Source: Ascidia mentula (Eukaryota > Chordata > Ascidiacea > Phlebobranchia > Ascidiidae). Taken from it: a stretch of DNA of 64,000 nucleotides. Under the pieces are notes generated by a model. The model worked only from the letters and a program-made list of their open reading frames with translations, had not been told where the DNA came from and made no database searches. Below are positions 8,352 to 19,856 of the stretch, piece by piece. The stretch is taken from assembly GCA_947561715.1 (NCBI GenBank), contig OX387203.1, forward strand, positions 13,268,001 through 13,332,000, given 5' to 3'. Each line of letters opens with the position of its first letter. Positions within the stretch are counted from its first letter, which is position 1. The position numbers and the translations under genes were made by a program.

Positions 8352-10571
8352 CAAATAGAATGTCGACTGGTGGGAGAGGGGCGGAGGTTGGCCTGGTGGG
8401 CACGTTGAGTGGTTGGGACATCGCAAGCACGTGGAATGGCAATTTTCAACACTGAGAGTGCAGCGGTAATTACCACGCTTGCAACGACAGAAAAGTATGT
8501 CTGCCGCTGGACAGTAATTTGGCATAATGAGCACGAGCCGGCGTCGTCGACGCGGCAACGACGGCGGGGGGGCCTTTGCAAACGATTAAGTAGTTAAAAA
8601 GTAGCCCGGACAGGGCGTGATGCTTACCTTATTCAAATAGAATGTCGACTGGTGGGAGAGGGGCGGAGGTTGGCCTGGTGGGCACGTTGAGTGGTTGGGC
8701 ATCGCAAGCACGTGGAATGGCAATTTTCAACACTGAGAGTGCAGCGGTAATTACCACGCTTGCAACGACAGAAAAGTATGTCTGCCGCTGGACAGTAATT
8801 TGGCATAATGAGCACGAGCCGGCGTCGTCGACGCGGCAACGACGGCGGGGGGCCTTTGCAAACGATTAAGTAGTTAAAAAGTAGCCCGGACAGGGCGTGA
8901 TGCTTACCTTATTCAAATAGAATGTCGACTGGTGGGAGAGGGGCGGAGGTTGGCCTGGTGGGCACGTTGAGTGGTTGGGACATCGCAAGCACGTGGAATG
9001 GCAATTTTCAACACTGAGAGTGCAGCGGTAATTACCACGCTTGCAACGACAGAAAAGTATGTCTGCCGCTGGACAGTAATTTGGCATAATGAGCACGAGC
9101 CGGCGTCGTCGACGCGGCAACGACGGCGGGGGGCCTTTGCAAACGATTAAGTAGTTAAAAAGTAGCCCGGACAGGGCGTGATGCTTACCTTATTCAAATA
9201 GAATGTCGACTGGTGGGAGAGGGGCGGAGGTTGGCCTGGTGGGCACGTTGAGTGGTTGGGCATCGCAAGCACGTGGAATGGCAATTTTCAACACTGAGAG
9301 TGCAGCGGTAATTACCACGCTTGCAACGACAGAAAAGTATGTCTGCCGCTGGACAGTAATTTGGCATAATGAGCACGAGCCGGCGTCGTCGACGCGGCAA
9401 CGACGGCGGGGGGCCTTTGCAAACGATTAAGTAGTTAAAAAGTAGCCCGGACAGGGCGTGATGCTTACCTTATTCAAATAGAATGTCGACTGGTGGGAGA
9501 GGGGCGGAGGTTGGCCTGGTGGGCACGTTGAGTGGTTGGGACATCGCAAGCACGTGGAATGGCAATTTTCAACTCTGAGAGTGCAGCGGTAATTACCACG
9601 CTTGCAACGACAGAAAAGTATGTCTGCCGCTGGACAGTAATTTGGCATAATGAGCACGAGCCGGCGTCGTCGACGCGGCAACGACGGCGGGGGGCCTTTG
9701 CAAACGATTAAGTAGTTAAAAAGTAGCCCGGACAGGGCGTGATGCTTACCTTATTCAAATAGAATGTCGACTGGTGGGAGAGGGGCGGAGGTTGGCCTGG
9801 TGGGCACGTTGAGTGGTTGGGCATCGCAAGCACGTGGAATGGCAATTTTCAACACTGAGAGTGCAGCGGTAATTACCACGCTTGCAACGACAGAAAAGTA
9901 TGTCTGCCGCTGGACAGTAATTTGGCATAATGAGCACGAGCCGGCGTCGTCGACGCGGCAACGACGGCGGGGGGCCTTTGCAAACGATTAAGTAGTTAAA
10001 AAGTAGCCCGGACAGGGCGTGATGCTTACCTTATTCAAATAGAATGTCGACTGGTGGGAGAGGGGCGGAGGTTGGCCTGGTGGGCACGTTGAGTGGTTGG
10101 GACATCGCAAGCACGTGGAATGGCAATTTTCAACACTGAGAGTGCAGCGGTAATTACCACGCTTGCAACGACAGAAAAGTATGTCTGCCGCTGGACAGTA
10201 ATTTGGCATAATGAGCACGAGCCGGCGTCGTCGACGCGGCAACGACGGCGGGGGGCCTTTGCAAACGATTAAGTAGTTAAAAAGTAGCCCGGACAGGGCG
10301 TGATGCTTACCTTATTCAAATAGAATGTCGACTGGTGGGAGAGGGGCGGAGGTTGGCCTGGTGGGCACGTTGAGTGGTTGGGCATCGCAAGCACGTGGAA
10401 TGGCAATTTTCAACACTGAGAGTGCAGCGGTAATTACCACGCTTGCAACGACAGAAAAGTATGTCTGCCGCTGGACAGTAATTTGGCATAATGAGCACGA
10501 GCCGGCGTCGTCGACGCGGCAACGACGGCGGGGGGCCTTTGCAAACGATTAAGTAGTTAAAAAGTAGCCCG
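8335..10571. repeat. 280-bp satellite array between LINE copies 1 and 2 (8 monomers)
   Basis: Eight monomers, alternating the 281-bp and 280-bp variants. The first long-type monomer carries the seven-G run (near 8565) and the fifth carries CAACTCTGAG (near 9573). That variant sits exactly 8,189 bp from its counterpart in the left block, so monomers at equal positions in neighbouring units match each other better than they match adjacent monomers. This shows that the whole LINE-plus-satellite unit was copied. Confidence 0.97.
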
Positions 10572-11105
10572 TTAATATTTTATTCGGGGCACCTGATTGT
10601 CCCCACGAAATCGGACGAGGTAACAAGGAAAAATACAACAATAAAACAAAAAAAACACTACATAAATTCAAACTCCGATGAGAATTGTCGGCAAAAGGTG
10701 CCATCTGGTGGTCGTTTATACATTATATTGTTAACCGTTAGTGGGAGCTAACGCAAAAATTGTAAAGAAAAGTGTAAACGGGGAATATATCGACCCCTAG
10801 TGGTTGGTCCGTCGGGGAGTTTTCTTCCACGAGTGGGCGCGATTGTATGGCGGGCGAAAGTAACAAGAATAAACAGTCAACACAATAACACAAAAAAAAT
10901 AAAAGCGTTCGGGGGAAATATACCGACCCCTAGTGGTTGGTTTGTCATGTAATTTTTGCCCACAGGTGGGCGTAATTTAATGGCGAGCGGTAAACAACAA
11001 GTGCGAATGATAACACAATCACATACGGGGGGCGTTTGCAGTTATGTCGGCAATTGCCGTAGATGGTCTCGTACATTGTTTTTTGTCATCCGCGAGTGGG
11101 CGCTA

Positions 11106-14100
11106 TTATTGGGTGTCGGTATTTGTCTGGTAAAGGGTGTTCACAACGTCGGCCAGGACCTCCTCGAGAAAGGGGTTGTCCCTATTTCGCTGTATAGATA
11201 GTTTTAAGCGTAAAGAGGTTTTGCAGGATGTTATCAAGTGCCTGGGTATGTCATTGATGGGTCGTGTGTCATGTTTGATTCTGTTTCGTGTTTTCCAGAT
11301 AGTGTGTGTTAGTGAGGTGTTTAAAAGTGCTCCTAATGTTTTCGTGTAAGGTGTTGTATTATGAAGTGTTGGGAAGGCGATGTGTAAAGGTGTGTCAAAA
11401 GGACAGGTGTTTAGGTTAGATAAAGTTCGAAAGACGTCGCGAATTAAGGTGAGCAGAGGTTGAATGGAAGGACAGTTGTGGAATAGGTGAGTAAAAGTTT
11501 CAAAGGGGAATTTGCACAGGTAGCAGTGGGGTTGTTGGTCCAAAGGGAGGTATGATTTCTGACAATTTAACGGAAGAATTTTATGTGTTAGCCGGTAATT
11601 GAAGGATTTTAAATAATTCGGGAATATCGGGTGGTGGATTTGGACCCAGTCGTTGAATTGGTGAGGTGTCGTAGCGTTGTCAACAATACGGTGGTATTGG
11701 GGTTTTGTTTTGTGAGTCATCAGCTCGGCTTCTGTGAGGTTCAAGGTTTTTAAAAGTTGTAACAGGGATTTGTAGTGGGGAGAGGGTGTGGTTGCGTGCG
11801 GGAGAAAGTTTCTGGTTCGTAGGTGGAAAAGTTTGCTGAGGGAGAGGCCAAGGTTGTATTCTATGAATGATAGCTGTGCGGTTGTCGGGGTTTCTAAAAG
11901 GCGGTGGTTATAATATTGTTTGATAGGATAGAGAAGTGATAGGTCAGCGTAGAGGGGAATGTTTGCCGCGCCGTAACCGCCATGGTCACGACGGGCTGCC
12001 AGGATGTTAATTGGCAAGGTTGGATTGTTTGGGCCGACGACGAACTTTACCACAATGCCGTCGATCCGTTCTCGTTGCAGGGTTGGTAGGGGGTAAGTTT
12101 TAGCGAGGTATGAAATTTGGGGTAAAAGTATAGTCTTAGTGAGGATGCATTTAGAATCAAAAGTGAGAAACGGGTTGCTGATAGATTTGGCGCGGGATTG
12201 CAAAGAGGTGACTGCCTTGTGCCATGCCGCGGTAATGTCCGATGGTGCGCCTATTGGGGTATTTAACGGTGTTATAGACTTAGGGTTCCATTTTATCTGA
12301 GATAAGGTTGGGTCGTCATGGGGGGGTCGAAGAATGGCAATCGCTTCGGTTTTGGTGGGGTTAAGTTTTAATCCGGAAAATTTACCAAAATTGTGAATGA
12401 GGCCGAGGGCTTTGGTGAGGGAATGCCGATGAGCCACCACTAGGGTGACGTCATCGGCGTAAGCGATTGCCTTGGGTGTGTTGCGGCACGGCACGGGGGT
12501 AGAATCAATAGAAGCGTTGTTTTGTAGGGCAACGAGGAGCGGATCTAGGGCAATCAGGAAGAGGTTCAGACTAAGGGGGTCACCTTGTCTGACTCCTCTC
12601 CTGATGGGAAAGTCCCTTGTGGCAAAGCCGTTTACGAAGGCCCGGGAGTTGGCGCTAGAGTGAAGTGCAGAAAGGTAATTAGTAAAGCAAGTGGGAAAGC
12701 GTTTGAGATGTAACTGGAGAAGTAACCATGAAAAAGAAACTGAGTCGAAAGCTTTTTGAAAATCTAGGGAAACGAAGAAGGTGTCCGAATTGATGGAGGA
12801 TGCCTGGTGGTGGAGATCGCGTAAGAGTAGAGTTGCGTTGGAGGTTGAAGAGCCGGGGATAGCGAATTGATTACTTGAGAGAATGTCGGGTATAAAGGGT
12901 TTCAAGCGGAGGTTCAAGAGTTTGTGTAGGATTTTTAGGTCTGTGTTTAACAAAGAAATAGGGCGGTAATTATTTAACAGGGTGGGATCGTTTTTTTTAT
13001 GGATAAGGGTCAAATGTCCGAGGTTGAATTCTGATGGGGTATATGAATTAAAGTATGAAAAATTAAGCGCGTCGGTGAGGTCGGCCCCGATCAGGTCCCA
13101 GTAGTGCGAGTAAAACTCGATGCTGAGACCGTCGGGGCCGGGGGTTTTGCCAGTGGGAAAGAGGGAAAGGGTTTGTTTAATTTCCTGTTGTGTGATGGGG
13201 CGCGAAAGTGTTTCGAGGTGCTGTTCCGGGATAGGTTTGGGAGGAATTCTAATGAAATCGTTATCAGGGCCGTGTGCTGATAGTTGTTGGTCCGCGTAGA
13301 GGGTTTCGAAAAAATGTCGGGTATGTGAGAGGAGTTCCTTAGGAGTGGATAGAGGGAGACCGTGGTTATCCTGGAGTTCGAGTATGGGGGCGTGGCGGCG
13401 GGTGGGGATTAACTTAGAATAAAGGGTTTTATCAGCAATATTTTTAAATTGAGGGTCAGAAGAAAGGGATCGGAGGATAGATGTGCGGGATTTTGAGATG
13501 TAGAGTTCCTTAAGGGATTTTTTAGCGGATTGGAATTTATCAAAATTTTCGGGTGATGGGTGGTCGTTGAGGGTTTGGCGGTAGGTTTCCAATTGTTGCT
13601 GTAGGGTTTGGGTTTCTTTGCGTGATTGTTGGGCCAGGAGTTTTGAATGGGTTTGTGTGATCTGTTTAAATTTAAATTTTAGTGTTAACCAATAGTCCAG
13701 GGGGTTGGAGTGAAGGGGAGCCAAGGTTTGCCATAGAGGGTAGGTTTGTCTAAGACTTTGGGAAAACTGAGGGTCGTGAAGGGTATTTACATTATTCTTC
13801 CAGGATCCACGGCCTCTTGGGGGTGCGGAAATAAGGTTTAGAGTTGTTAGCACTGCATCGTGATCGGAAAAGGGGCAAGGCGAAAAGGAATGGTGTTTAG
13901 GAATTAATTGCCTTGATGTGTATAACCTATCGATGCGTGACTGGGTCCCTGGGGCGCGACGTGAGTATTGACGGAGGGTTGGGTGGAGAGTTCGAAAGGT
14001 GTCTTGTAGGTCAAAAGTGGAAATTAATTTAATGAGTGAATGACTTGGTTGGCGGTTGGCTGTTGGGGGGTGTCTGTCCAGGGCGGGGTCTACTACACAG

Positions 14101-14555
14101 TTGAAATCACCGGCGAATACTATGGGGTGGGAAGAGGAGATATACGGGAAGAGGGAGTCGAAGAATTTGTTATTGAATATGTAATTTTTTGTGCCGGAGG
14201 GTGCGTATATATTAACCAAGTGAAAGGTGTGGGTCAGGGTTGATATGTCGGCCGCAATAATGCGACCTTCAGAGTCAGAAACGGAATTAAGGATTTGGAG
14301 ATTGGAGGAATTCAGAAGAACTGCGACACCCCCCCAGGCAGAGCCTTTTAGAGGTGCCGAGTTTAAGAGGATGGGACCGGAAGACCATTCGGACTTCCAC
14401 AGGGATTCGGTATGGGGGGTAGAGTGAGTTTCTTGTAAGCAAAAAAGGTCAAAGTTCAAAGAGGAAAGGTACCGAAACAGGGCCCTTCTCTTGGTTGCCT
14501 GGCCTAAGCCGTTAACGTTTAACGTACATATACGTAAATAGGATGTAGGCGCCAT
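11106..14555 (-). CDS. LINE ORF2 endonuclease-reverse transcriptase (copy 2)
   Basis: 1,149 aa, translation identical to the copy-1 ORF2, with ATG at 14555. It has the APE endonuclease, reverse transcriptase with YADD (near 12447-12470 on the plus strand) and the C-terminal CCHC. No disruption is seen. Confidence 0.94.
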   Translation of the reverse strand: MAPTSYLRICTLNVNGLGQATKRRALFRYLSSLNFDLFCLQETHSTPHTESLWKSEWSSGPILLNSAPLKGSAWGGVAVLLNSSNLQILNSVSDSEGRIIAADISTLTHTFHLVNIYAPSGTKNYIFNNKFFDSLFPYISSSHPIVFAGDFNCVVDPALDRHPPTANRQPSHSLIKLISTFDLQDTFRTLHPTLRQYSRRAPGTQSRIDRLYTSRQLIPKHHSFSPCPFSDHDAVLTTLNLISAPPRGRGSWKNNVNTLHDPQFSQSLRQTYPLWQTLAPLHSNPLDYWLTLKFKFKQITQTHSKLLAQQSRKETQTLQQQLETYRQTLNDHPSPENFDKFQSAKKSLKELYISKSRTSILRSLSSDPQFKNIADKTLYSKLIPTRRHAPILELQDNHGLPLSTPKELLSHTRHFFETLYADQQLSAHGPDNDFIRIPPKPIPEQHLETLSRPITQQEIKQTLSLFPTGKTPGPDGLSIEFYSHYWDLIGADLTDALNFSYFNSYTPSEFNLGHLTLIHKKNDPTLLNNYRPISLLNTDLKILHKLLNLRLKPFIPDILSSNQFAIPGSSTSNATLLLRDLHHQASSINSDTFFVSLDFQKAFDSVSFSWLLLQLHLKRFPTCFTNYLSALHSSANSRAFVNGFATRDFPIRRGVRQGDPLSLNLFLIALDPLLVALQNNASIDSTPVPCRNTPKAIAYADDVTLVVAHRHSLTKALGLIHNFGKFSGLKLNPTKTEAIAILRPPHDDPTLSQIKWNPKSITPLNTPIGAPSDITAAWHKAVTSLQSRAKSISNPFLTFDSKCILTKTILLPQISYLAKTYPLPTLQRERIDGIVVKFVVGPNNPTLPINILAARRDHGGYGAANIPLYADLSLLYPIKQYYNHRLLETPTTAQLSFIEYNLGLSLSKLFHLRTRNFLPHATTPSPHYKSLLQLLKTLNLTEAELMTHKTKPQYHRIVDNATTPHQFNDWVQIHHPIFPNYLKSFNYRLTHKILPLNCQKSYLPLDQQPHCYLCKFPFETFTHLFHNCPSIQPLLTLIRDVFRTLSNLNTCPFDTPLHIAFPTLHNTTPYTKTLGALLNTSLTHTIWKTRNRIKHDTRPINDIPRHLITSCKTSLRLKLSIQRNRDNPFLEEVLADVVNTLYQTNTDTQ

Positions 14556-14614
14556 TGTGACTTTAAACGAAAGCAAAACATAAACAAAGTCACGTGGTCT
14601 TAATTTGGGTCATT

Positions 14615-16237
14615 CTAAAGGCAGGTGATGTTGAAGTCATTCGGTATGACCGTTTCACAACAACATACGATTTTTTCCCCGGGCAATAAATTATAAGTGG
14701 CGCCGCAGTTGCAACTTATCAAAAGCCGTTGGCATTTTCTGTTCGTGCAGCGGGATGGGCTTGTATAAGCCTCGTCCGGAGCCCAATTGCCGCAGCGGCA
14801 TTTTAAATGTAGGGTTCCGCATAAGCATACAATATTCTTGCCTGTGTACGCGGTATGGCAACATGCCGTTTTCTTCGGAATCGGTGGTGATTCGCTCTGC
14901 TTCCTTTTGCGCGAACGTACTTCAGTGAATTGCTCGTTGTCCCGCATGACCGGTTTCGGTGTGGATGTGGCCGGAGGTAATGATTGGTGTGTTGGGGTTG
15001 TAGCGGTATCGGCCAACTCGGGCCGCGGGATACGGTGATGTACCGCCTCTGGTGTCTTGCTATCTCGAACACCGGTGACCGTTGTGGCGCTAGAGGGTGA
15101 TAGCGCCTCTGCAGACTTGTTGTTGTTGTGACGCGTAGTAGCGGTATTAGCCAACTCGGGCTGCGGGATGCGTCGATGTACCGCCTCTGGTGTCTTGTCT
15201 GTTATTCCATTAACAAGCGTTGGGGCGCTAGAGAGTGGCGCCTCTGAAGACTTCACGCCGCTTCTTGTGACGTCAGTTGTCACGGTCGGGGGCGCACGGT
15301 CAACAGCTGGCTCGCCAGGTGTGACGTCAGCCGTCACAGCCAATGGCGCAGCGTCAGCGACAACAGGTGTCGTTTTGGGATTTCCACCTGGCGCGATCTT
15401 ATCAGCGACGCCAGGTGTGACATCTGGCACATGCAGGTGCACAGATGTTGCGACGTCTAAGGTCGCTTGTTTGTTATGGTCCGGCGCATTATCAGCTGCC
15501 GCATTTGACGTTGTGGCGTTAGACATGTTTGCCTCTGGAGCCTTCTTATCAGGACAATTTCCTTGTTCTTGCACATTCGGCGCTTTATCGCCGGCACTTC
15601 CTTTCACGGCTGACTGCCTTCGCTCTTCGGCTTGCCTTGCAAAGCTTGGACAGTCACTTTTAACATGGCCCATCTCCATACAAAAATCGCACTTCTTGGG
15701 CTGGCCGTTATATTTTACTTCAACCACATTTTTGCCGAGGCGCACCCGCTCTGGAATTGGGTTGTCCTTCAACACAGAACCCTTCATAATGATAATGCGT
15801 TTGCCTCCGTAGAGGCCATAGTCATCGTTTGTTTTCCACCCTCTAATTGTAGGGGCGTATTTTGAAAAATATGCGAGTAGCGCTTGCATCGGGATGCGCG
15901 GGGGAACCTTTGTGAGGGTCACACACTCTTCATCCTCGCAACGTGCGGTTGCATACACAGGCTTTCCTGTCGCTCTCAGCGCCATGGCGAATTCACGGGC
16001 CTTATCTTTTGATGGGCAGTAAAATTTAACTCTGCCATTCGAGAATTGTAATAGACCTTCAAGGAAGGTCCGCCAGCGAATGTTATGTTGGCGTAACAAA
16101 GCCAAAATCTCTGGACGCTTCAGCCCTGGGTTGAAACGGGCGTCTACCTCCAAGTTTTCATCCGTATCAAACGGATCTTTTACTGGCACAGATCGGGCCG
16201 CCACACTGGGCCCGGCTACGGCTTTTGCAAAATTCAT
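14615..16237 (-). CDS. LINE ORF1 zinc-knuckle protein (copy 2)
   Basis: 540 aa, translation identical to the copy-1 ORF1, with ATG at 16237. It keeps the CCHC knuckle, the Ala/Pro/Thr-rich repeats and the cysteine-rich tail, and is separated from ORF2 by the same 59 bp. Confidence 0.92.
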   Translation of the reverse strand: MNFAKAVAGPSVAARSVPVKDPFDTDENLEVDARFNPGLKRPEILALLRQHNIRWRTFLEGLLQFSNGRVKFYCPSKDKAREFAMALRATGKPVYATARCEDEECVTLTKVPPRIPMQALLAYFSKYAPTIRGWKTNDDYGLYGGKRIIIMKGSVLKDNPIPERVRLGKNVVEVKYNGQPKKCDFCMEMGHVKSDCPSFARQAEERRQSAVKGSAGDKAPNVQEQGNCPDKKAPEANMSNATTSNAAADNAPDHNKQATLDVATSVHLHVPDVTPGVADKIAPGGNPKTTPVVADAAPLAVTADVTPGEPAVDRAPPTVTTDVTRSGVKSSEAPLSSAPTLVNGITDKTPEAVHRRIPQPELANTATTRHNNNKSAEALSPSSATTVTGVRDSKTPEAVHHRIPRPELADTATTPTHQSLPPATSTPKPVMRDNEQFTEVRSRKRKQSESPPIPKKTACCHTAYTGKNIVCLCGTLHLKCRCGNWAPDEAYTSPSRCTNRKCQRLLISCNCGATYNLLPGEKIVCCCETVIPNDFNITCL

Positions 16238-16523
16238 TGGTATATTGCAAAACAAAATATGGTGCGTCAAAGACAACAGAACACACCCTGGCCGCTTGCC
16301 GCCTAACCACTACTAGACAATACGAAATAGTGGCCCTAAAAAGGGCCGGGCTGGCTAAACAAGCGACCTCAAGAATCTCCTCCAAACACATTCACAGCTG
16401 ACAATTAAGTTTCAAAAGAAGTTCCAAAAAATAAACTGGTAAATTCTTCCGATAACTGCCTTGAACAACTTGCAAATGATTAAATAGAGAAAATAGCTTG
16501 TCGAAACAGTAGGTAACTCACGT

Positions 16524-19322
16524 ATGATGCTTGCCTTAGTCAAATAGAATGTCGACTGGTGGGAGAGGGGCGGAGGTTGGCCTGGTGGGCACGTTGAGTG
16601 GTTGGGACATCGCAAGCACGTGGAATGGCAATTTTCAACACTGAGAGTGCAGCGGTAATTACCACGCTTGCAACGACAGAAAAGTATGTCTGCCGCTGGA
16701 CAGTAATTTGGCATAATGAGCACGAGCCGGCGTCGTCGACGCGGCAACGACGGCGGGGGGGCCTTTGCAAACGATTAAGTAGTTAAAAAGTAGCCCGGAC
16801 AGGGCGTGATGCTTACCTTATTCAAATAGAATGTCGACTGGTGGGAGAGGGGCGGAGGTTGGCCTGGTGGGCACGTTGAGTGGTTGGGCATCGCAAGCAC
16901 GTGGAATGGCAATTTTCAACACTGAGAGTGCAGCGGTAATTACCACGCTTGCAACGACAGAAAAGTATGTCTGCCGCTGGACAGTAATTTGGCATAATGA
17001 GCACGAGCCGGCGTCGTCGACGCGGCAACGACGGCGGGGGGCCTTTGCAAACGATTAAGTAGTTAAAAAGTAGCCCGGACAGGGCGTGATGCTTACCTTA
17101 TTCAAATAGAATGTCGACTGGTGGGAGAGGGGCGGAGGTTGGCCTGGTGGGCACGTTGAGTGGTTGGGACATCGCAAGCACGTGGAATGGCAATTTTCAA
17201 CACTGAGAGTGCAGCGGTAATTACCACGCTTGCAACGACAGAAAAGTATGTCTGCCGCTGGACAGTAATTTGGCATAATGAGCACGAGCCGGCGTCGTCG
17301 ACGCGGCAACGACGGCGGGGGGGCCTTTGCAAACGATTAAGTAGTTAAAAAGTAGCCCGGACAGGGCGTGATGCTTACCTTATTCAAATAGAATGTCGAC
17401 TGGTGGGAGAGGGGCGGAGGTTGGCCTGGTGGGCACGTTGAGTGGTTGGGCATCGCAAGCACGTGGAATGGCAATTTTCAACACTGAGAGTGCAGCGGTA
17501 ATTACCACGCTTGCAACGACAGAAAAGTATGTCTGCCGCTGGACAGTAATTTGGCATAATGAGCACGAGCCGGCGTCGTCGACGCGGCAACGACGGCGGG
17601 GGGCCTTTGCAAACGATTAAGTAGTTAAAAAGTAGCCCGGACAGGGCGTGATGCTTACCTTATTCAAATAGAATGTCGACTGGTGGGAGAGGGGCGGAGG
17701 TTGGCCTGGTGGGCACGTTGAGTGGTTGGGACATCGCAAGCACGTGGAATGGCAATTTTCAACACTGAGAGTGCAGCGGTAATTACCACGCTTGCAACGA
17801 CAGAAAAGTATGTCTGCCGCTGGACAGTAATTTGGCATAATGAGCACGAGCCGGCGTCGTCGACGCGGCAACGACGGCGGGGGGCCTTTGCAAACGATTA
17901 AGTAGTTAAAAAGTAGCCCGGACAGGGCGTGATGCTTACCTTATTCAAATAGAATGTCGACTGGTGGGAGAGGGGCGGAGGTTGGCCTGGTGGGCACGTT
18001 GAGTGGTTGGGCATCGCAAGCACGTGGAATGGCAATTTTCAACACTGAGAGTGCAGCGGTAATTACCACGCTTGCAACGACAGAAAAGTATGTCTGCCGC
18101 TGGACAGTAATTTGGCATAATGAGCACGAGCCGGCGTCGTCGACGCGGCAACGACGGCGGGGGGCCTTTGCAAACGATTAAGTAGTTAAAAAGTAGCCCG
18201 GACAGGGCGTGATGCTTACCTTATTCAAATAGAATGTCGACTGGTGGGAGAGGGGCGGAGGTTGGCCTGGTGGGCACGTTGAGTGGTTGGGACATCGCAA
18301 GCACGTGGAATGGCAATTTTCAACTCTGAGAGTGCAGCGGTAATTACCACGCTTGCAACGACAGAAAAGTATGTCTGCCGCTGGACAGTAATTTGGCATA
18401 ATGAGCACGAGCCGGCGTCGTCGACGCGGCAACGACGGCGGGGGGCCTTTGCAAACGATTAAGTAGTTAAAAAGTAGCCCGGACAGGGCGTGATGCTTAC
18501 CTTATTCAAATAGAATGTCGACTGGTGGGAGAGGGGCGGAGGTTGGCCTGGTGGGCACGTTGAGTGGTTGGGCATCGCAAGCACGTGGAATGGCAATTTT
18601 CAACACTGAGAGTGCAGCGGTAATTACCACGCTTGCAACGACAGAAAAGTATGTCTGCCGCTGGACAGTAATTTGGCATAATGAGCACGAGCCGGCGTCG
18701 TCGACGCGGCAACGACGGCGGGGGGCCTTTGCAAACGATTAAGTAGTTAAAAAGTAGCCCGGACAGGGCGTGATGCTTACCTTATTCAAATAGAATGTCG
18801 ACTGGTGGGAGAGGGGCGGAGGTTGGCCTGGTGGGCACGTTGAGTGGTTGGGACATCGCAAGCACGTGGAATGGCAATTTTCAACACTGAGAGTGCAGCG
18901 GTAATTACCACGCTTGCAACGACAGAAAAGTATGTCTGCCGCTGGACAGTAATTTGGCATAATGAGCACGAGCCGGCGTCGTCGACGCGGCAACGACGGC
19001 GGGGGGCCTTTGCAAACGATTAAGTAGTTAAAAAGTAGCCCGGACAGGGCGTGATGCTTACCTTATTCAAATAGAATGTCGACTGGTGGGAGAGGGGCGG
19101 AGGTTGGCCTGGTGGGCACGTTGAGTGGTTGGGCATCGCAAGCACGTGGAATGGCAATTTTCAACACTGAGAGTGCAGCGGTAATTACCACGCTTGCAAC
19201 GACAGAAAAGTATGTCTGCCGCTGGACAGTAATTTGGCATAATGAGCACGAGCCGGCGTCGTCGACGCGGCAACGACGGCGGGGGGCCTTTGCAAACGAT
19301 TAAGTAGTTAAAAAGTAGCCCG
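16524..19322. repeat. 280-bp satellite array between LINE copies 2 and 3 (10 monomers)
   Basis: Ten monomers, 562 bp longer than the block between copies 1 and 2. The extra length is one more dimer that begins with the seven-G long-type monomer: this monomer occurs twice here (G runs near 16755 and 17317) and once in the previous block. This is the signature of unequal crossing-over by exactly one dimer. The left block also has a monomer before its seven-G monomer, so it may be of this 10-monomer type. Confidence 0.97.
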
Positions 19323-19856
19323 TTAATATTTTATTCGGGGCACCTGATTGTCCCCACGAAATCGGACGAGGTAACAAGGAAAAATACAACAATAAAACAA
19401 AAAAAACACTACATAAATTCAAACTCCGATGAGAATTGTCGGCAAAAGGTGCCATCTGGTGGTCGTTTATACATTATATTGTTAACCGTTAGTGGGAGCT
19501 AACGCAAAAATTGTAAAGAAAAGTGTAAACGGGGAATATATCGACCCCTAGTGGTTGGTCCGTCGGGGAGTTTTCTTCCACGAGTGGGCGCGATTGTATG
19601 GCGGGCGAAAGTAACAAGAATAAACAGTCAACACAATAACACAAAAAAAATAAAAGCGTTCGGGGGAAATATACCGACCCCTAGTGGTTGGTTTGTCATG
19701 TAATTTTTGCCCACAGGTGGGCGTAATTTAATGGCGAGCGGTAAACAACAAGTGCGAATGATAACACAATCACATACGGGGGGCGTTTGCAGTTATGTCG
19801 GCAATTGCCGTAGATGGTCTCGTACATTGTTTTTTGTCATCCGCGAGTGGGCGCTA

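Larger units (their letters stand above)
10572..16523 (-). mobile_element. Complete two-ORF LINE, copy 2
   Basis: Same element as copy 1, displaced by 8,189 bp: same ends, same insertion point in the monomer (AGTAGCCCG then TTAATATT), same 5' UTR with the diverged inner monomer. I saw no base differences from copy 1 on reading. Identical flanks and ends argue for duplication of one insertion together with its satellite rather than a second retrotransposition event. Confidence 0.93.
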
